A stretch of DNA of 64,000 nucleotides, taken from Roseibium sp. HPY-6. Lineage in GTDB: Bacteria; Pseudomonadota; Alphaproteobacteria; Rhizobiales; Stappiaceae. Position numbers and translations under genes: made by a program. The notes under the pieces are model-generated. The model did not search any database and was not told the DNA's origin. It was given only the letters and a program-made list of their open reading frames with translations. Positions 1 through 8,811 of the stretch are shown piece by piece (positions within the stretch are counted from its first letter, which is position 1; each line of letters opens with the position of its first letter). Where the stretch lies: positions 1,488,001 to 1,552,000 of the forward strand of contig NZ_JBEWCD010000001.1 of assembly GCF_040530035.1 (NCBI RefSeq), written 5' to 3'.

Positions 1-1
1 G

Positions 2-805
2 CGGGTCTGGGCAACCATGGAAGCAAACGACTCGCTTGAGTGCCGCAATTGCCATGACGAATCACATATGGATTTTGCCTTGCAAAAACCAGAAGCGGCC
101 AAACAAATGCAAGCGGGCTTTGAGCGCGGTGATACCTGCATCGATTGCCACAAAGGTATCGCACACAAGATGCCGGATCTGTCACAAGGTTACCGCAAAA
201 AGTTCGAAGATCTTCAAGCATTTGCGTCTAAGCTCGATCAAGACGGTGATGCTCTTTATCCTTTGAAGACCGTCCCGCTCTATGCAGAAGCAGCGGACGC
301 AACTTCCGGTGAGAATGCAATCGGTCAGGTGCTGGCTGCGACGCATATGAAAGTACTTGATCGGGACAACGGCGCTGCCAAAGTCTCAATCGAAGGTTGG
401 CAACAGGATGGAGTTGCCCAGGTCGTCTACGCTTTGCGCGGACAGCGCATCTTTGAAGCCACCCTGAAAAAGTCTGAAGTCGGCCGAGTAGAAACGCATA
501 CGACCGAAACTGATCCTGACACCGAACTGGTCTGGCACAAAGTTAGCGTCGATGGATGGGTTGCACCTGAGTCTCTCGTTCCGGATGTGGATCAGATTTG
601 GGAATACACATCCGAAATGTATTCCGCCAGCTGTGCCACCTGCCATTCGAAACCTGATCCCGGTCATACCTTGGCCAACCAATGGATCGGTGTCCTGAAA
701 TCCATGAAGCGCTTCACGACGCTGGACAAGGAAGAATACCGCATCCTTCAAAAATACCTGCAGCTCAATGCCAAAGACACAGGCGGAGCAAAGCATCATG
801 ACTGA
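2..805 (+). CDS. torC: TorC, pentaheme c-type cytochrome of TMAO respiration (5' end outside window)
   Basis: Membrane-anchored cytochrome that passes electrons from the quinol pool to the periplasmic TMAO reductase. The frame is open from the first bases of the window, so the N-terminal membrane anchor and the first haem sites are missing. Three CXXCH haem motifs are visible: CRNCH (41-55), CIDCH (137-151) and CATCH (632-646). The first two close a NapC/NirT-type domain; the third lies near the C-terminus after about 160 residues, which is the TorC arrangement (four haems in the NapC part, one in the C-terminal TorA-binding part). The stop overlaps the start of torD by 8 bases and torA follows, confirming a torCDA operon. 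Only the part in the window can be judged. Confidence 0.93.
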   Translation, partial: RVWATMEANDSLECRNCHDESHMDFALQKPEAAKQMQAGFERGDTCIDCHKGIAHKMPDLSQGYRKKFEDLQAFASKLDQDGDALYPLKTVPLYAEAADATSGENAIGQVLAATHMKVLDRDNGAAKVSIEGWQQDGVAQVVYALRGQRIFEATLKKSEVGRVETHTTETDPDTELVWHKVSVDGWVAPESLVPDVDQIWEYTSEMYSASCATCHSKPDPGHTLANQWIGVLKSMKRFTTLDKEEYRILQKYLQLNAKDTGGAKHHD

Positions 806-1427
806 ACATCTGGAAACACTATCGCGCGGGATTGCATATCGCTGGCTGGCACAGTTCTTTCTGTGCCCCCCCGCCCTGGAGACCTACTGCAATCCGGAAG
901 GACAAGCCTTCCTGTCCTCCTGCAAGACACTTCCTGAGCTCGCACCTTGTGCCCGGCTATTGGAAGACATGACAGCGCCCACAACCGATCTGGAAGCGGC
1001 ACAAGCCCGCCTGACCCGCGCTCATAACAAAGCTTTTGCTGTTGGCAGCTCCTTGTCCGCCCCGCTCTACGCGTCGGTTTATCTCAGCGAACGAGGCCTG
1101 CTTTTCCAGCAGCCCGCCAGGGACATGAACAGGCTTCTCGCCAAGCTTGGTCTTTCGGTACCTGGAACGCTGAACGAGCCACCAGATCATCTGGGCATTC
1201 AGTTGCAAGTTGCGGCGGAGCTCTGTGACCGGGCCTTATCAGGTAATCCTTGCCCGGTCACAGCTGCCCACTTTCTCGGCGATTACGTGCTCACCTGGCT
1301 GCCGCATCTGCTGGAACGCTGCGCAACACAGAAGGAGGCGACGCTGATTGTTCCCTTTGTCCGGGCGGCACTTTCGCTCGCGCAATCGGATGCCGCATTG
1401 GCAAGCGACCGCAAACAAGCCGTTTGA
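798..1427 (+). CDS. torD: TorD, TMAO reductase-specific chaperone
   Basis: Cytoplasmic chaperone of the TorD/DmsD family. It binds apo-TorA and its Tat signal, protecting the enzyme until the molybdenum cofactor is inserted. The protein is 209 residues, normal for the family, and all-helical in character. The ATG at 798 overlaps the torC stop (ATGACTGA), implying translational coupling; an earlier in-frame ATG at 768 would lie deeper inside torC and is less likely. Its position between torC and torA supports the call. A 140-base spacer separates it from torA, and I saw no separate promoter there. Confidence 0.9.
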   Translation: MTEHLETLSRGIAYRWLAQFFLCPPALETYCNPEGQAFLSSCKTLPELAPCARLLEDMTAPTTDLEAAQARLTRAHNKAFAVGSSLSAPLYASVYLSERGLLFQQPARDMNRLLAKLGLSVPGTLNEPPDHLGIQLQVAAELCDRALSGNPCPVTAAHFLGDYVLTWLPHLLERCATQKEATLIVPFVRAALSLAQSDAALASDRKQAV

Positions 1428-1567
1428 CGTCAACGCCAAGGCCTTTCCGGTATCCCGAAACTCCAAACTGCTGGTCAGTCTCGAAACAACCCGCATAACA
1501 CATACCGAAATCGAAACTGACGTCCGTTTGGCCCATGCATCTCGTTCACACGAAATTGGAGACTGTG

Positions 1568-4027
1568 ATGTCCATTGACAAAACGAAGACAATCTCAAGG
1601 CGTTCGTTGCTTAAAGGCGCGACCGCACTGGGTGCTTTCAGTGCCTTTGCACCAGCATTACTTCGCGCTGGCGCTGCTCAGGCGGCCGAGTCAGGCGAAG
1701 TTTTGACGGGGTCGCACTGGGGCGCTTTCAACGCCAGCGTCGAAGAAGGTATCTGGACGAAAATCACCCCATGGGACCAAGACCCTCATCCATCGGCCAT
1801 GCTGGAAGGGGTCATGGACAGCGTCTATTCGCCTTCCCGCATAAAATATCCAATGGTTCGCAAAGCCTATCTAGACGGTGGTCCTGGTGCCAATCCTGAA
1901 GACCGCGGCAGCGAAGACTTCGTGCGCGTCAGCTGGGATCAAGCACTTGAGCTTGTTACCAATGAATTGAAACGGGTCAGCGAAACCTATGGTCCGACCG
2001 GTGTCTTTGCCGGCTCATACGGCTGGAAAAGCTCCGGCAAACTGCACAACTGCCAGAACCTGCTACGCCGTGCACTGAACGTCGGGCTGGAAGGCAAGTT
2101 CGTGAACAGTTCCGGAGACTACTCGACCGGTGCGAGCCAGATCATCATGCCGCATGTTATGGGCACGCTTGAGGTTTACGAACAACAAACCGTTTGGCCC
2201 GTGGTGGTTGAAAGCACAGATGTCCTGGTATTCTGGGCAGCCGACCCCATCAAGACCAACCAGATCGGCTGGACCGTCGCCGACCACGACAGCTATCCAT
2301 ATCTGGAAGAGTTCAAGAAGACAGGCAAGAAGGTCATCGTCATTGACCCGGTTCGGACAGAAACTGCGAAGTTCTTCGACGCTGAAGTGATTCAGATCCG
2401 CCCGCATACCGACGTTGCGATGATGCTGGGTATCGCCCATGCACTTTACAGCGACAACCTGCATGACCAGGACTTCCTGGACGAGTACACGGCCGGTTTT
2501 GAAAAATTCCTGCCTTACTTGACCGGCGAAAGCGACGGCGTCCCCAAAACACCCGAATGGGCGGCGGAGATCTGCGAAGTTCCGGCTGAAAAGATTGTGG
2601 AACTGGCAAAACTATTTGCTGAAAACCGCACAATGCTGAGCTCCGGTTGGTCCATTCAGCGGCAGCATCATGGTGAGCAATCTCACTGGATGCTTGTCAC
2701 ATTGGCTTCGATGCTTGGTCAAATCGGCCTGCCCGGTGGCGGTTTTGGTCTCAGCTATCACTATGCCAATGGAGGCTCTCCCTCGGCCGACTCGGTCGTC
2801 CTGCCCGGCATCTCCGATGGCGGTGCGGCGGTTGAAGGCGCTGCATGGTTGACTGAAGCAGGTGCAGCTTCCATTCCGGTCAGCCGGATTGTGGAAATGC
2901 TGGAACGGCCCGGTGAAGACTTCGACTTCAACGGTACGCGCACAAAACTGCCAGAAGTCAAAATGGTGTACTGGACAGGCGGCAACCCGTTTGCTCACCA
3001 CCAGGACCGCAACCGCATGATCAAAGCCTGGCAGACTTTGGAAACTGTAGTGGTTCAGGATTTCCAATGGACAGCGACAGCCCGGTTTGCAGACATCGTG
3101 TTGCCGGCCACCACGTCTTACGAACGCAACGACATCGAGCACATCGGGGACTATTCCCTAAAGGCAATCCTTGCGATGAAGAAGGTTGTTGATCCGGTCT
3201 TCGAAGCCCGGAGCGACTTCGACATCTTCGCCGAAATTGCCGACCGGCTCGGCGCCGGTGACGCTTTCACTGAAGGCAAGGACGAAATGTCGTGGATCAA
3301 GGGCTTTTATGAAGAGGCCCGTAAGCAGGGTCCCGGAAAAGGCATCGAAGTGCCGACGTTCGACGAGTTCTGGGATGCTGGTGTGGTTGTCTTCGATGTG
3401 CCTGACAGCGCGAAGCAGTTCGTCCGCTATGCCGACTATCGGGAGGACCCGCTGCTTGAGCCGCTGGGGACCCCAACGGGCAAGATCGAGATCTTCTCGC
3501 GCAACATCGAGAAGATGGGATATGACGACTGCGGACCGCACCCGATGTGGATGGAGCCCGTCGAAAGACTTGGTGGGGAAGGTCAGTTTCCGCTTCACAT
3601 AAATTCAGCGCATCCTCAAGATCGTCTCCACTCACAGCTTTGCGGCACGAAAATACGTGACGGCTATACCGTCGCTGGACGTGAACCATGTGTGATCAAC
3701 ACCGAGGACGCGGCTGAGCGTGGGATCGTGGACGGCGACGTAGTCCGCGTCTTCAATGATCGCGGTCAGCTTCTGGCCGGGGCCATCGTCTCTGATGACA
3801 TTCGTCCAGGCGTGCTGCGCATTTATGAAGGTGGCTGGTACGACCCGGTTCCCGGTGGTGAAGTCGGTGCACTTGACGCCTATGGCGATGTCAACTGCCT
3901 GACCGTCGGCAATGGTACCTCCAAGCTTGCGCAAGGCAATTGCGGTCACACCGGTCTGGCCGATGTCGAGAAATTTACAGGCGACCTGCCGGCCGTGAAT
4001 GTGTTCGAGGCACCAAACGAAAGCTGA
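1568..4027 (+). CDS. torA: TorA, periplasmic trimethylamine N-oxide reductase (Mo-bisMGD)
   Basis: Terminal reductase that converts TMAO to trimethylamine in anaerobic respiration. The 819-residue protein starts with a twin-arginine signal (SRRSLLKG at residues 10-17, then a hydrophobic stretch ending near AQAA), so it is exported folded. It has the DMSO-reductase family fold. The segment SSGDYSTGASQ holds the serine (about S186) that ligates molybdenum in this family, and the C-terminal part is the dinucleotide-binding domain. The ATG at 1568 is preceded by GGAGA at the right distance; the upstream ATG at 1535 would spoil the signal peptide. Length and motifs fit TorA/DorA rather than BisC, which lacks a Tat signal. 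Confidence 0.95.
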   Translation: MSIDKTKTISRRSLLKGATALGAFSAFAPALLRAGAAQAAESGEVLTGSHWGAFNASVEEGIWTKITPWDQDPHPSAMLEGVMDSVYSPSRIKYPMVRKAYLDGGPGANPEDRGSEDFVRVSWDQALELVTNELKRVSETYGPTGVFAGSYGWKSSGKLHNCQNLLRRALNVGLEGKFVNSSGDYSTGASQIIMPHVMGTLEVYEQQTVWPVVVESTDVLVFWAADPIKTNQIGWTVADHDSYPYLEEFKKTGKKVIVIDPVRTETAKFFDAEVIQIRPHTDVAMMLGIAHALYSDNLHDQDFLDEYTAGFEKFLPYLTGESDGVPKTPEWAAEICEVPAEKIVELAKLFAENRTMLSSGWSIQRQHHGEQSHWMLVTLASMLGQIGLPGGGFGLSYHYANGGSPSADSVVLPGISDGGAAVEGAAWLTEAGAASIPVSRIVEMLERPGEDFDFNGTRTKLPEVKMVYWTGGNPFAHHQDRNRMIKAWQTLETVVVQDFQWTATARFADIVLPATTSYERNDIEHIGDYSLKAILAMKKVVDPVFEARSDFDIFAEIADRLGAGDAFTEGKDEMSWIKGFYEEARKQGPGKGIEVPTFDEFWDAGVVVFDVPDSAKQFVRYADYREDPLLEPLGTPTGKIEIFSRNIEKMGYDDCGPHPMWMEPVERLGGEGQFPLHINSAHPQDRLHSQLCGTKIRDGYTVAGREPCVINTEDAAERGIVDGDVVRVFNDRGQLLAGAIVSDDIRPGVLRIYEGGWYDPVPGGEVGALDAYGDVNCLTVGNGTSKLAQGNCGHTGLADVEKFTGDLPAVNVFEAPNES

Positions 4028-4039
4028 GCTAAATGAACG

Positions 4040-4069
4040 TGAGACGTGCCCACTTGGGCGCGTCTCATT
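4040..4069 (+). terminator. Terminator-like hairpin after torCDA
   Basis: Twelve-base arms (4040-4051 and 4056-4067) pair around an ACTT loop, with one G-U pair, starting 13 bases after the torA stop. Only a short T run follows, so it may act as a weak terminator or as a 3' stabilising stem. Confidence 0.7.
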
Positions 4070-4242
4070 CAAGCCGATAACGCTCGCGCCTCGTGTGTCG
4101 AAGGTTTTGAGTTCGAGACAGTGGATGTTCACGAACCCCATAAACTGGTTCCTAAAGAACAACCTTCGCAACAAACAACTGCCTGCGGCCTCCTGACAAA
4201 GCATTCGGAACGACCTGACTAAAAGGACTGAAAGGAAGCTAG

Positions 4243-4797
4243 ATGTTCAACGTTCGTATCCAGGTTCCCCCACTAACCGCGTTGATCCGCAAAAAGGGTG
4301 ATCAGGCTGACCCTCTGCTTCTAGACGCTGCACACAGACTTGTGTCTTCAGGTCGGAACGTGGTCGGAGTCATTCAAGAACGCGTAGCCTGTGCCGATTC
4401 ATGCTGCGATGACTTTTACTTACGAGATCTGCGCACCGGAGAAAGCATACATATTTCTCAACAGCTTGGGAGCGGATCACGGGGATGCCGCTTGAACTAC
4501 GAACGGCTCGCTGATGCTTTGGTCAATGTAAAACAACAGCTTAATGAACCCGCTGACGCACTAATCCTGAATAGATTTGGATACAGTGAGAGCCAGGGCG
4601 GTGGCTTAAGACCCCTGATTGAAGCTGCATTCGAATTTGAAGTGCCCGTTTTGTTGGCGGTGAACCCGACCTATCAACAAGCTTGGCGAGACTATGCGGG
4701 TATGTATTCATCCGACTTGCCGGCAAACAGGCATTCCGTAGAACACTGGTTGGAATTGGTCTTGCAAACCGCGTCTTCAAGACGGGCAACCGCGTAA
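4243..4797 (+). CDS. DUF2478 domain protein
   Basis: Cytoplasmic protein of 184 residues matching the DUF2478 pattern along its length: an N-terminal segment where the family begins (LLLDAAHRLVSSGRNVVGVIQ), then a Cys cluster and LRDLRTGESIHISQQLGSGS, then ALILNRFGYSESQGGG and a C-terminal PVLLAVNP stretch. The family resembles small P-loop NTPases but I see no Walker A here. Members often sit near molybdenum-related genes; this one lies directly after a molybdoenzyme operon, which agrees. The biochemical role is unknown. It is followed 17 bases later by the kinase gene, probably in the same transcript. Confidence 0.85.
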   Translation: MFNVRIQVPPLTALIRKKGDQADPLLLDAAHRLVSSGRNVVGVIQERVACADSCCDDFYLRDLRTGESIHISQQLGSGSRGCRLNYERLADALVNVKQQLNEPADALILNRFGYSESQGGGLRPLIEAAFEFEVPVLLAVNPTYQQAWRDYAGMYSSDLPANRHSVEHWLELVLQTASSRRATA

Positions 4798-4814
4798 TAG
4801 CGGAGGCAGGTGAG

Positions 4815-7154
4815 ATGCTGAACCTCAAAGCCTTGATAGAGACGCATGAAGAATGGCTAACCGATCGCGTCGTCCACTATGCTCAGTTGAAGGGCTACAC
4901 CCAAAACACCTCAACCCTGCGCGAAGCGTGGCGAATTTCAATATGCGGGCTGAGTGCTCCATTGGTCCAACTGATCGATATCGCTCAGTCATCTCCGCAC
5001 ACTCGTGAAACAGCTATCAAAGGGGCAACCAGTTTTGGCGTGTCTCAAGGACTAAAGCATCGATCTCTCGGCATCGAGTTAATTGATTTCATTGGCTTAC
5101 TTAAGCTCTACCGCAAGGCTTATGTTGAACTTGTTACGGAAAATGAGTGTGCTGGCGCAGAGCGTGAGAGCCTTGAAAATACAATTCTCGAGCTTTTCGA
5201 TTCCATGGAACTGGGAATTTTAACCGCATGGATGACTTCCGAGGTTACAGCTCAAATCGCCGAGTTGCAACAAAGCAACCGTGCTCTTAGCAATGAGAAA
5301 AACAAATATCTGACAGTTTTTGAAAGTATTGATGAGCCTTCAATTGTTCTCGACGAAGAGAACAGACCGACTCACGTAAACGCCGCGGCGAACCGATTGC
5401 TTTTGGGAGAAATCAAACCCGGGGCCGGATACTACGGCGAATTGAATAATCCATTGTTGTACAACGTTGTCAAACAGATTTTGGCCGCCGGAAGTGATAA
5501 AGCGGAGTCCGTTACTCTAGAAACTCCAAACGGACAACGGAAGTTCAATATTGCAATTCAAAGGATGCTCGATGTTAGCGAGAAATTCGTCGGGCAAGTG
5601 ATTGTTTTGCAGGATGTTACTGACTACCTAAAGGCCATTGAAGCTGCACAATCTGCCGACAGGGCGAAATCAGTTTTCCTGACAACCATCAGCCACGAAA
5701 TACGAACCCCTATTAACAGCATCCTGGGACTAACCGGTCTACTGGAAGACCAAAGTCTACCCGAAGAGAAACGCAAACAGATACGCAGCATCCGTGCTTC
5801 TGGAGAAATGCTCTCTGCGCTCATCGAAAATGTGCTTGGGCTCTCCAGAGCACAAACCAACGCACTACAACTGGTGGAGCAGGACTTCAATCTTGACGAA
5901 CTATGCGTATCTCTTTTCCAGGTACTGCAACTGAACGACCTTGATCAGCAAGTAAAGCTCGAAAGACAACTTGATCCTGATGTACCTCTCCAACTCTATG
6001 GAGATGGACCTAAATTACGTCACATCCTACTGAACTTACTCTCAAATGCGCTTAAATACACTAAGGAAGGTACGGTCTCACTTCATGTCTCCCGACTCAC
6101 GCCGAAGTCGGAAATGAGGCCAACACTCCATTTCGAAGTCATCGACACTGGCATTGGAATACACCAGGATGAGGTTGAAGAACTTTTCAAACCTTTTTCA
6201 CAAGGTTTGCGTGGCCTGAAATCCAATGCTGAGCCGGGAAGCGGCCTAGGTCTTGCGATCAGTAAGCACCTTGTGGAGTTTCTTGGCGGCGAGATCAGAT
6301 ATCAGCCGAACCGATTGGGAGGAAGTGTCTTCAGCTTCAGTTTGAAGATGGATACAGCCACAAATCCCAAGGTCCAGACTGAATACGCTAACGGTTTGAC
6401 GGTTCTTGTGGTGGAAGATGACCCTGTAAACGCCATGGTCATTGAAGGCTATCTAACCGAATTGGGACACGAAGCGATCACGGTTGATACGTTTCATAAG
6501 GCCGTGAATGCGCTCGAAACCAGCCAAATCGACGTAGTTGTTACCGACTTCAGATTGGGAGAGAAAACCGGTCTGGACGTCGCTCAAGCTGTTTGGAAAA
6601 CAAACCAATCCAAGGGAAGTGGCATTCATGTAATCGTTGTCACAGCAGCCATTCCCCACGAGGCATTAATTAAATTAAAGCATTACGAAACAAGCTTTTT
6701 TCTGGAAAAGCCGTTTTCACGCTACCAGTTTGCGAACGCGCTCTCATCAGTATTATCTTCTAAAAAAACAATCAATTTCAAACAGTCAGAAAACAGTGTT
6801 GCTTATATTTCAAAAACAGACCTTAACCGCCTCTTATCCGATCTCGGGTTCGAGCGTTTTGAGGCGGTCGTACAAAGCTATCTTACAAACATGCCGCAGT
6901 TGGTAATTGGTATGAAAGAAGCAATTCAAACTAAGGATTATCCGGCTGCTTGTGATTTCGGGCACAGGCTCATTAGCGCTTCGGGCTTTGTGGGAGCAAA
7001 TAGGATCGTTCAATTGACAAAAGAATTCAAAGCTTTGTGCAGCATTCCCGACGAACCTGCTGCACATGAGAAGTTCTCGGAGTTGGAAAATGTGAGCGAA
7101 CTTACCACTCAAGCACTTGATGCTTCCTGGAAATACTTACTGCAAGAGATGTGA
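4815..7154 (+). CDS. Soluble hybrid histidine kinase (PAS-HisKA-HATPase-REC-Hpt)
   Basis: Signalling kinase of 779 residues with no membrane segment, so it senses a cytoplasmic cue. Order of domains: an N-terminal helical region (1-150) resembling the RsbRD-type N-domain; PAS (about 160-270); HisKA with the phosphoacceptor in SHEIRTP (H294); HATPase with N-box NLLSNALKYT and DTGIG; receiver domain (about 528-645, VEDD and phosphoacceptor D578 in TDFRLGEKTG); and a C-terminal Hpt-like bundle with H717 in GHRLISAS, where the usual Lys-Gly after the His is changed. The ATG at 4815 follows a strong GGAGG; the upstream ATG at 4683 lies within the DUF2478 gene. No partner regulator is visible nearby. 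Its position suggests TMAO or molybdenum-linked control, but it is not a TorS-type membrane sensor. Confidence 0.88.
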   Translation: MLNLKALIETHEEWLTDRVVHYAQLKGYTQNTSTLREAWRISICGLSAPLVQLIDIAQSSPHTRETAIKGATSFGVSQGLKHRSLGIELIDFIGLLKLYRKAYVELVTENECAGAERESLENTILELFDSMELGILTAWMTSEVTAQIAELQQSNRALSNEKNKYLTVFESIDEPSIVLDEENRPTHVNAAANRLLLGEIKPGAGYYGELNNPLLYNVVKQILAAGSDKAESVTLETPNGQRKFNIAIQRMLDVSEKFVGQVIVLQDVTDYLKAIEAAQSADRAKSVFLTTISHEIRTPINSILGLTGLLEDQSLPEEKRKQIRSIRASGEMLSALIENVLGLSRAQTNALQLVEQDFNLDELCVSLFQVLQLNDLDQQVKLERQLDPDVPLQLYGDGPKLRHILLNLLSNALKYTKEGTVSLHVSRLTPKSEMRPTLHFEVIDTGIGIHQDEVEELFKPFSQGLRGLKSNAEPGSGLGLAISKHLVEFLGGEIRYQPNRLGGSVFSFSLKMDTATNPKVQTEYANGLTVLVVEDDPVNAMVIEGYLTELGHEAITVDTFHKAVNALETSQIDVVVTDFRLGEKTGLDVAQAVWKTNQSKGSGIHVIVVTAAIPHEALIKLKHYETSFFLEKPFSRYQFANALSSVLSSKKTINFKQSENSVAYISKTDLNRLLSDLGFERFEAVVQSYLTNMPQLVIGMKEAIQTKDYPAACDFGHRLISASGFVGANRIVQLTKEFKALCSIPDEPAAHEKFSELENVSELTTQALDASWKYLLQEM

Positions 7155-7239
7155 AGGATTTTTTAGTAAATCATGCTAAAAATATTCTCTAATATTTATT
7201 TATTGGATAGCAATATTTAAAAAATATATCAAAACTACT

Positions 7240-7375
7240 TTATTGACGACGAGTTCCTCGCCTACTCGTCTCGACCAAGATTGGATAAAGTGTCTTACCG
7301 TCCTGCGTTAGCGAATATTCCATTTCTGCGGGCACCTCGACCATCTCCCCGGAGATTGATCCGTGGTCGAGTTGG
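7240..7375 (-). pseudogene. Remnant of a HxlR-family regulator (C-terminal part)
   Basis: On the minus strand a 40-codon stretch reads as the end of a HxlR winged-helix protein (VPAEMEYSLTQDGKTLYPIL, then a stop at 7242-7240). An in-frame stop lies just upstream and there is no start codon or HTH. The whole regulator should be about 110 residues, so this is a truncated relic. The 7155-7240 stretch beside it is AT-rich and holds nothing I recognise. Confidence 0.6.
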
Positions 7376-7440
7376 TGTCTTTCTTTTTAAACGGTCACTG
7401 ATCCTTCTTGATTGCTTTCAAAGACCAGGTTGCCGCTGTT

Positions 7441-8811
7441 TCAGTCTTTAAAATCGGTTTTGCTCAGTTTTCCAAGCTCGCTCAAAAGGGCAGAACCCGT
7501 TTTGATGCCATCGACAAACCGCACCACTTCAAGGTTTTCATTCGGGGCATGGTTGGCTTCGTCGGCATTGGCGTAAGGGATCACAAAGGCAGGAAGACGC
7601 AGGATCTTTGTGAATACATAGTCAGGCAAGGACCCACCGACGGTTGGGTATAACAAGGGGTCGACGCCGCGCGCAGCCTTTACGGCAGCGATCAACGGTG
7701 CGGCGAACGGGCTGGTCAGCGGCGTCTTTGAAGGCAGCATTCCATTGTGGCGGATAACCTCGACCTCCGGGGCAAACCGCGCCACATGCGCCTCCACCCG
7801 TTCGAACACATGGTCGGGTGTCAGCGGCTCAACGAGCCGGATATCGCATTTGGCGATCGCCTGGTTGGGGAGAACCGTTTTGCTGCCGAGACCGTTATAC
7901 CCGCCGCTGATCCCGTTGATCGTCAATGTGGGGTGGAACATCAACCTGTCCCAGTAAGGCCGCTCCCTCGGCCCGTCCAGTTCGTCGATGGCTAGGTCCG
8001 CCTTCACGGCGGTTTCATCGTCCGGAAGCCGGGAAATGACCTCCCGTTCCAGATTGGTCGCCGGGATGACCGGCTCGTTTATTCCTTCAATGGTGATGTT
8101 TCCATCAGCGTCTTTCATGGTCGCAAGAAGCTGCACCAGCGTCCAGATCGGGTTGGGCACCACCCCGCCGAAATTGCCTGAGTGCACATCCCGCGAAGCC
8201 CCCTTCGCCAGAAGATCGAAGGACGCCACCCCACGAACGCCAAACGTAATGACCGGCTGACCGCTTTCATGCAGCGGGCCGTCAGACGTGACCACAAGAT
8301 CCGCCTGAAGCTTGTCCGCATTTTGCTTGACGAAATCCGCAATCTGCGGCGAACCGATTTCCTCCTCCCCCTCTAGCAGGAAAATTACGTTGCACGGCAA
8401 TGTGCCGTGGACTTTCAAATGCGTTTCGATCGCGAGCAACTGGGCGAAGTGCTGCCCTTTGTTGTCGCCAATGCCCCGCGCCCAGATCCGCCCGTCGCGC
8501 AGCTCCGGCTCGAACGGAGGGCTTATCCAGGCCTCCAGCGGATCGGGCGGCTGCACATCGTAATGGCCATAAAGCAGAACCGTCGGTTTCGCCGGATCCA
8601 CATCGAAGCGCCCCAGAACGAAGGGATGCCCGGGTGTCTCCACAAGACCGGCCTCGAAACCCAGCTCTTCCAGATGCGCCACCAGCATCCCGGCGACCTT
8701 TCGGATGCCGATGTCATGGGCAGAGATGGAAGGATGACGGACATAGTCCATCACGCGCGCGACAAAGTCGTCCGCATTTGCGTCGATGTGATCAAAGAGC
8801 GCCTCGTTCAT
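7441..8811 (-). CDS. M20-family metallopeptidase (dipeptidase-like)
   Basis: Zinc-dependent hydrolase of 456 residues with the M20 pattern: first metal site YGHYDVQP (His and Asp), GIGDNKGQ carrying the bridging Asp, and the catalytic Glu with metal Glu in LEGEEEIGS. A dimerisation domain occupies roughly 200-350. The family includes dipeptidases, carboxypeptidases and N-carbamoyl amidohydrolases; the sequence looks like the dipeptidase (ArgE/DapE-type) branch, with no signal peptide. The ATG overlaps the hyuA stop (ATGA), so it is the last gene of the nine-gene operon that starts at 19291. It probably hydrolyses a peptide or amide bond in the imported substrate or in the product of HyuA/HyuB. 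Confidence 0.88.
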   Translation of the reverse strand: MNEALFDHIDANADDFVARVMDYVRHPSISAHDIGIRKVAGMLVAHLEELGFEAGLVETPGHPFVLGRFDVDPAKPTVLLYGHYDVQPPDPLEAWISPPFEPELRDGRIWARGIGDNKGQHFAQLLAIETHLKVHGTLPCNVIFLLEGEEEIGSPQIADFVKQNADKLQADLVVTSDGPLHESGQPVITFGVRGVASFDLLAKGASRDVHSGNFGGVVPNPIWTLVQLLATMKDADGNITIEGINEPVIPATNLEREVISRLPDDETAVKADLAIDELDGPRERPYWDRLMFHPTLTINGISGGYNGLGSKTVLPNQAIAKCDIRLVEPLTPDHVFERVEAHVARFAPEVEVIRHNGMLPSKTPLTSPFAAPLIAAVKAARGVDPLLYPTVGGSLPDYVFTKILRLPAFVIPYANADEANHAPNENLEVVRFVDGIKTGSALLSELGKLSKTDFKD

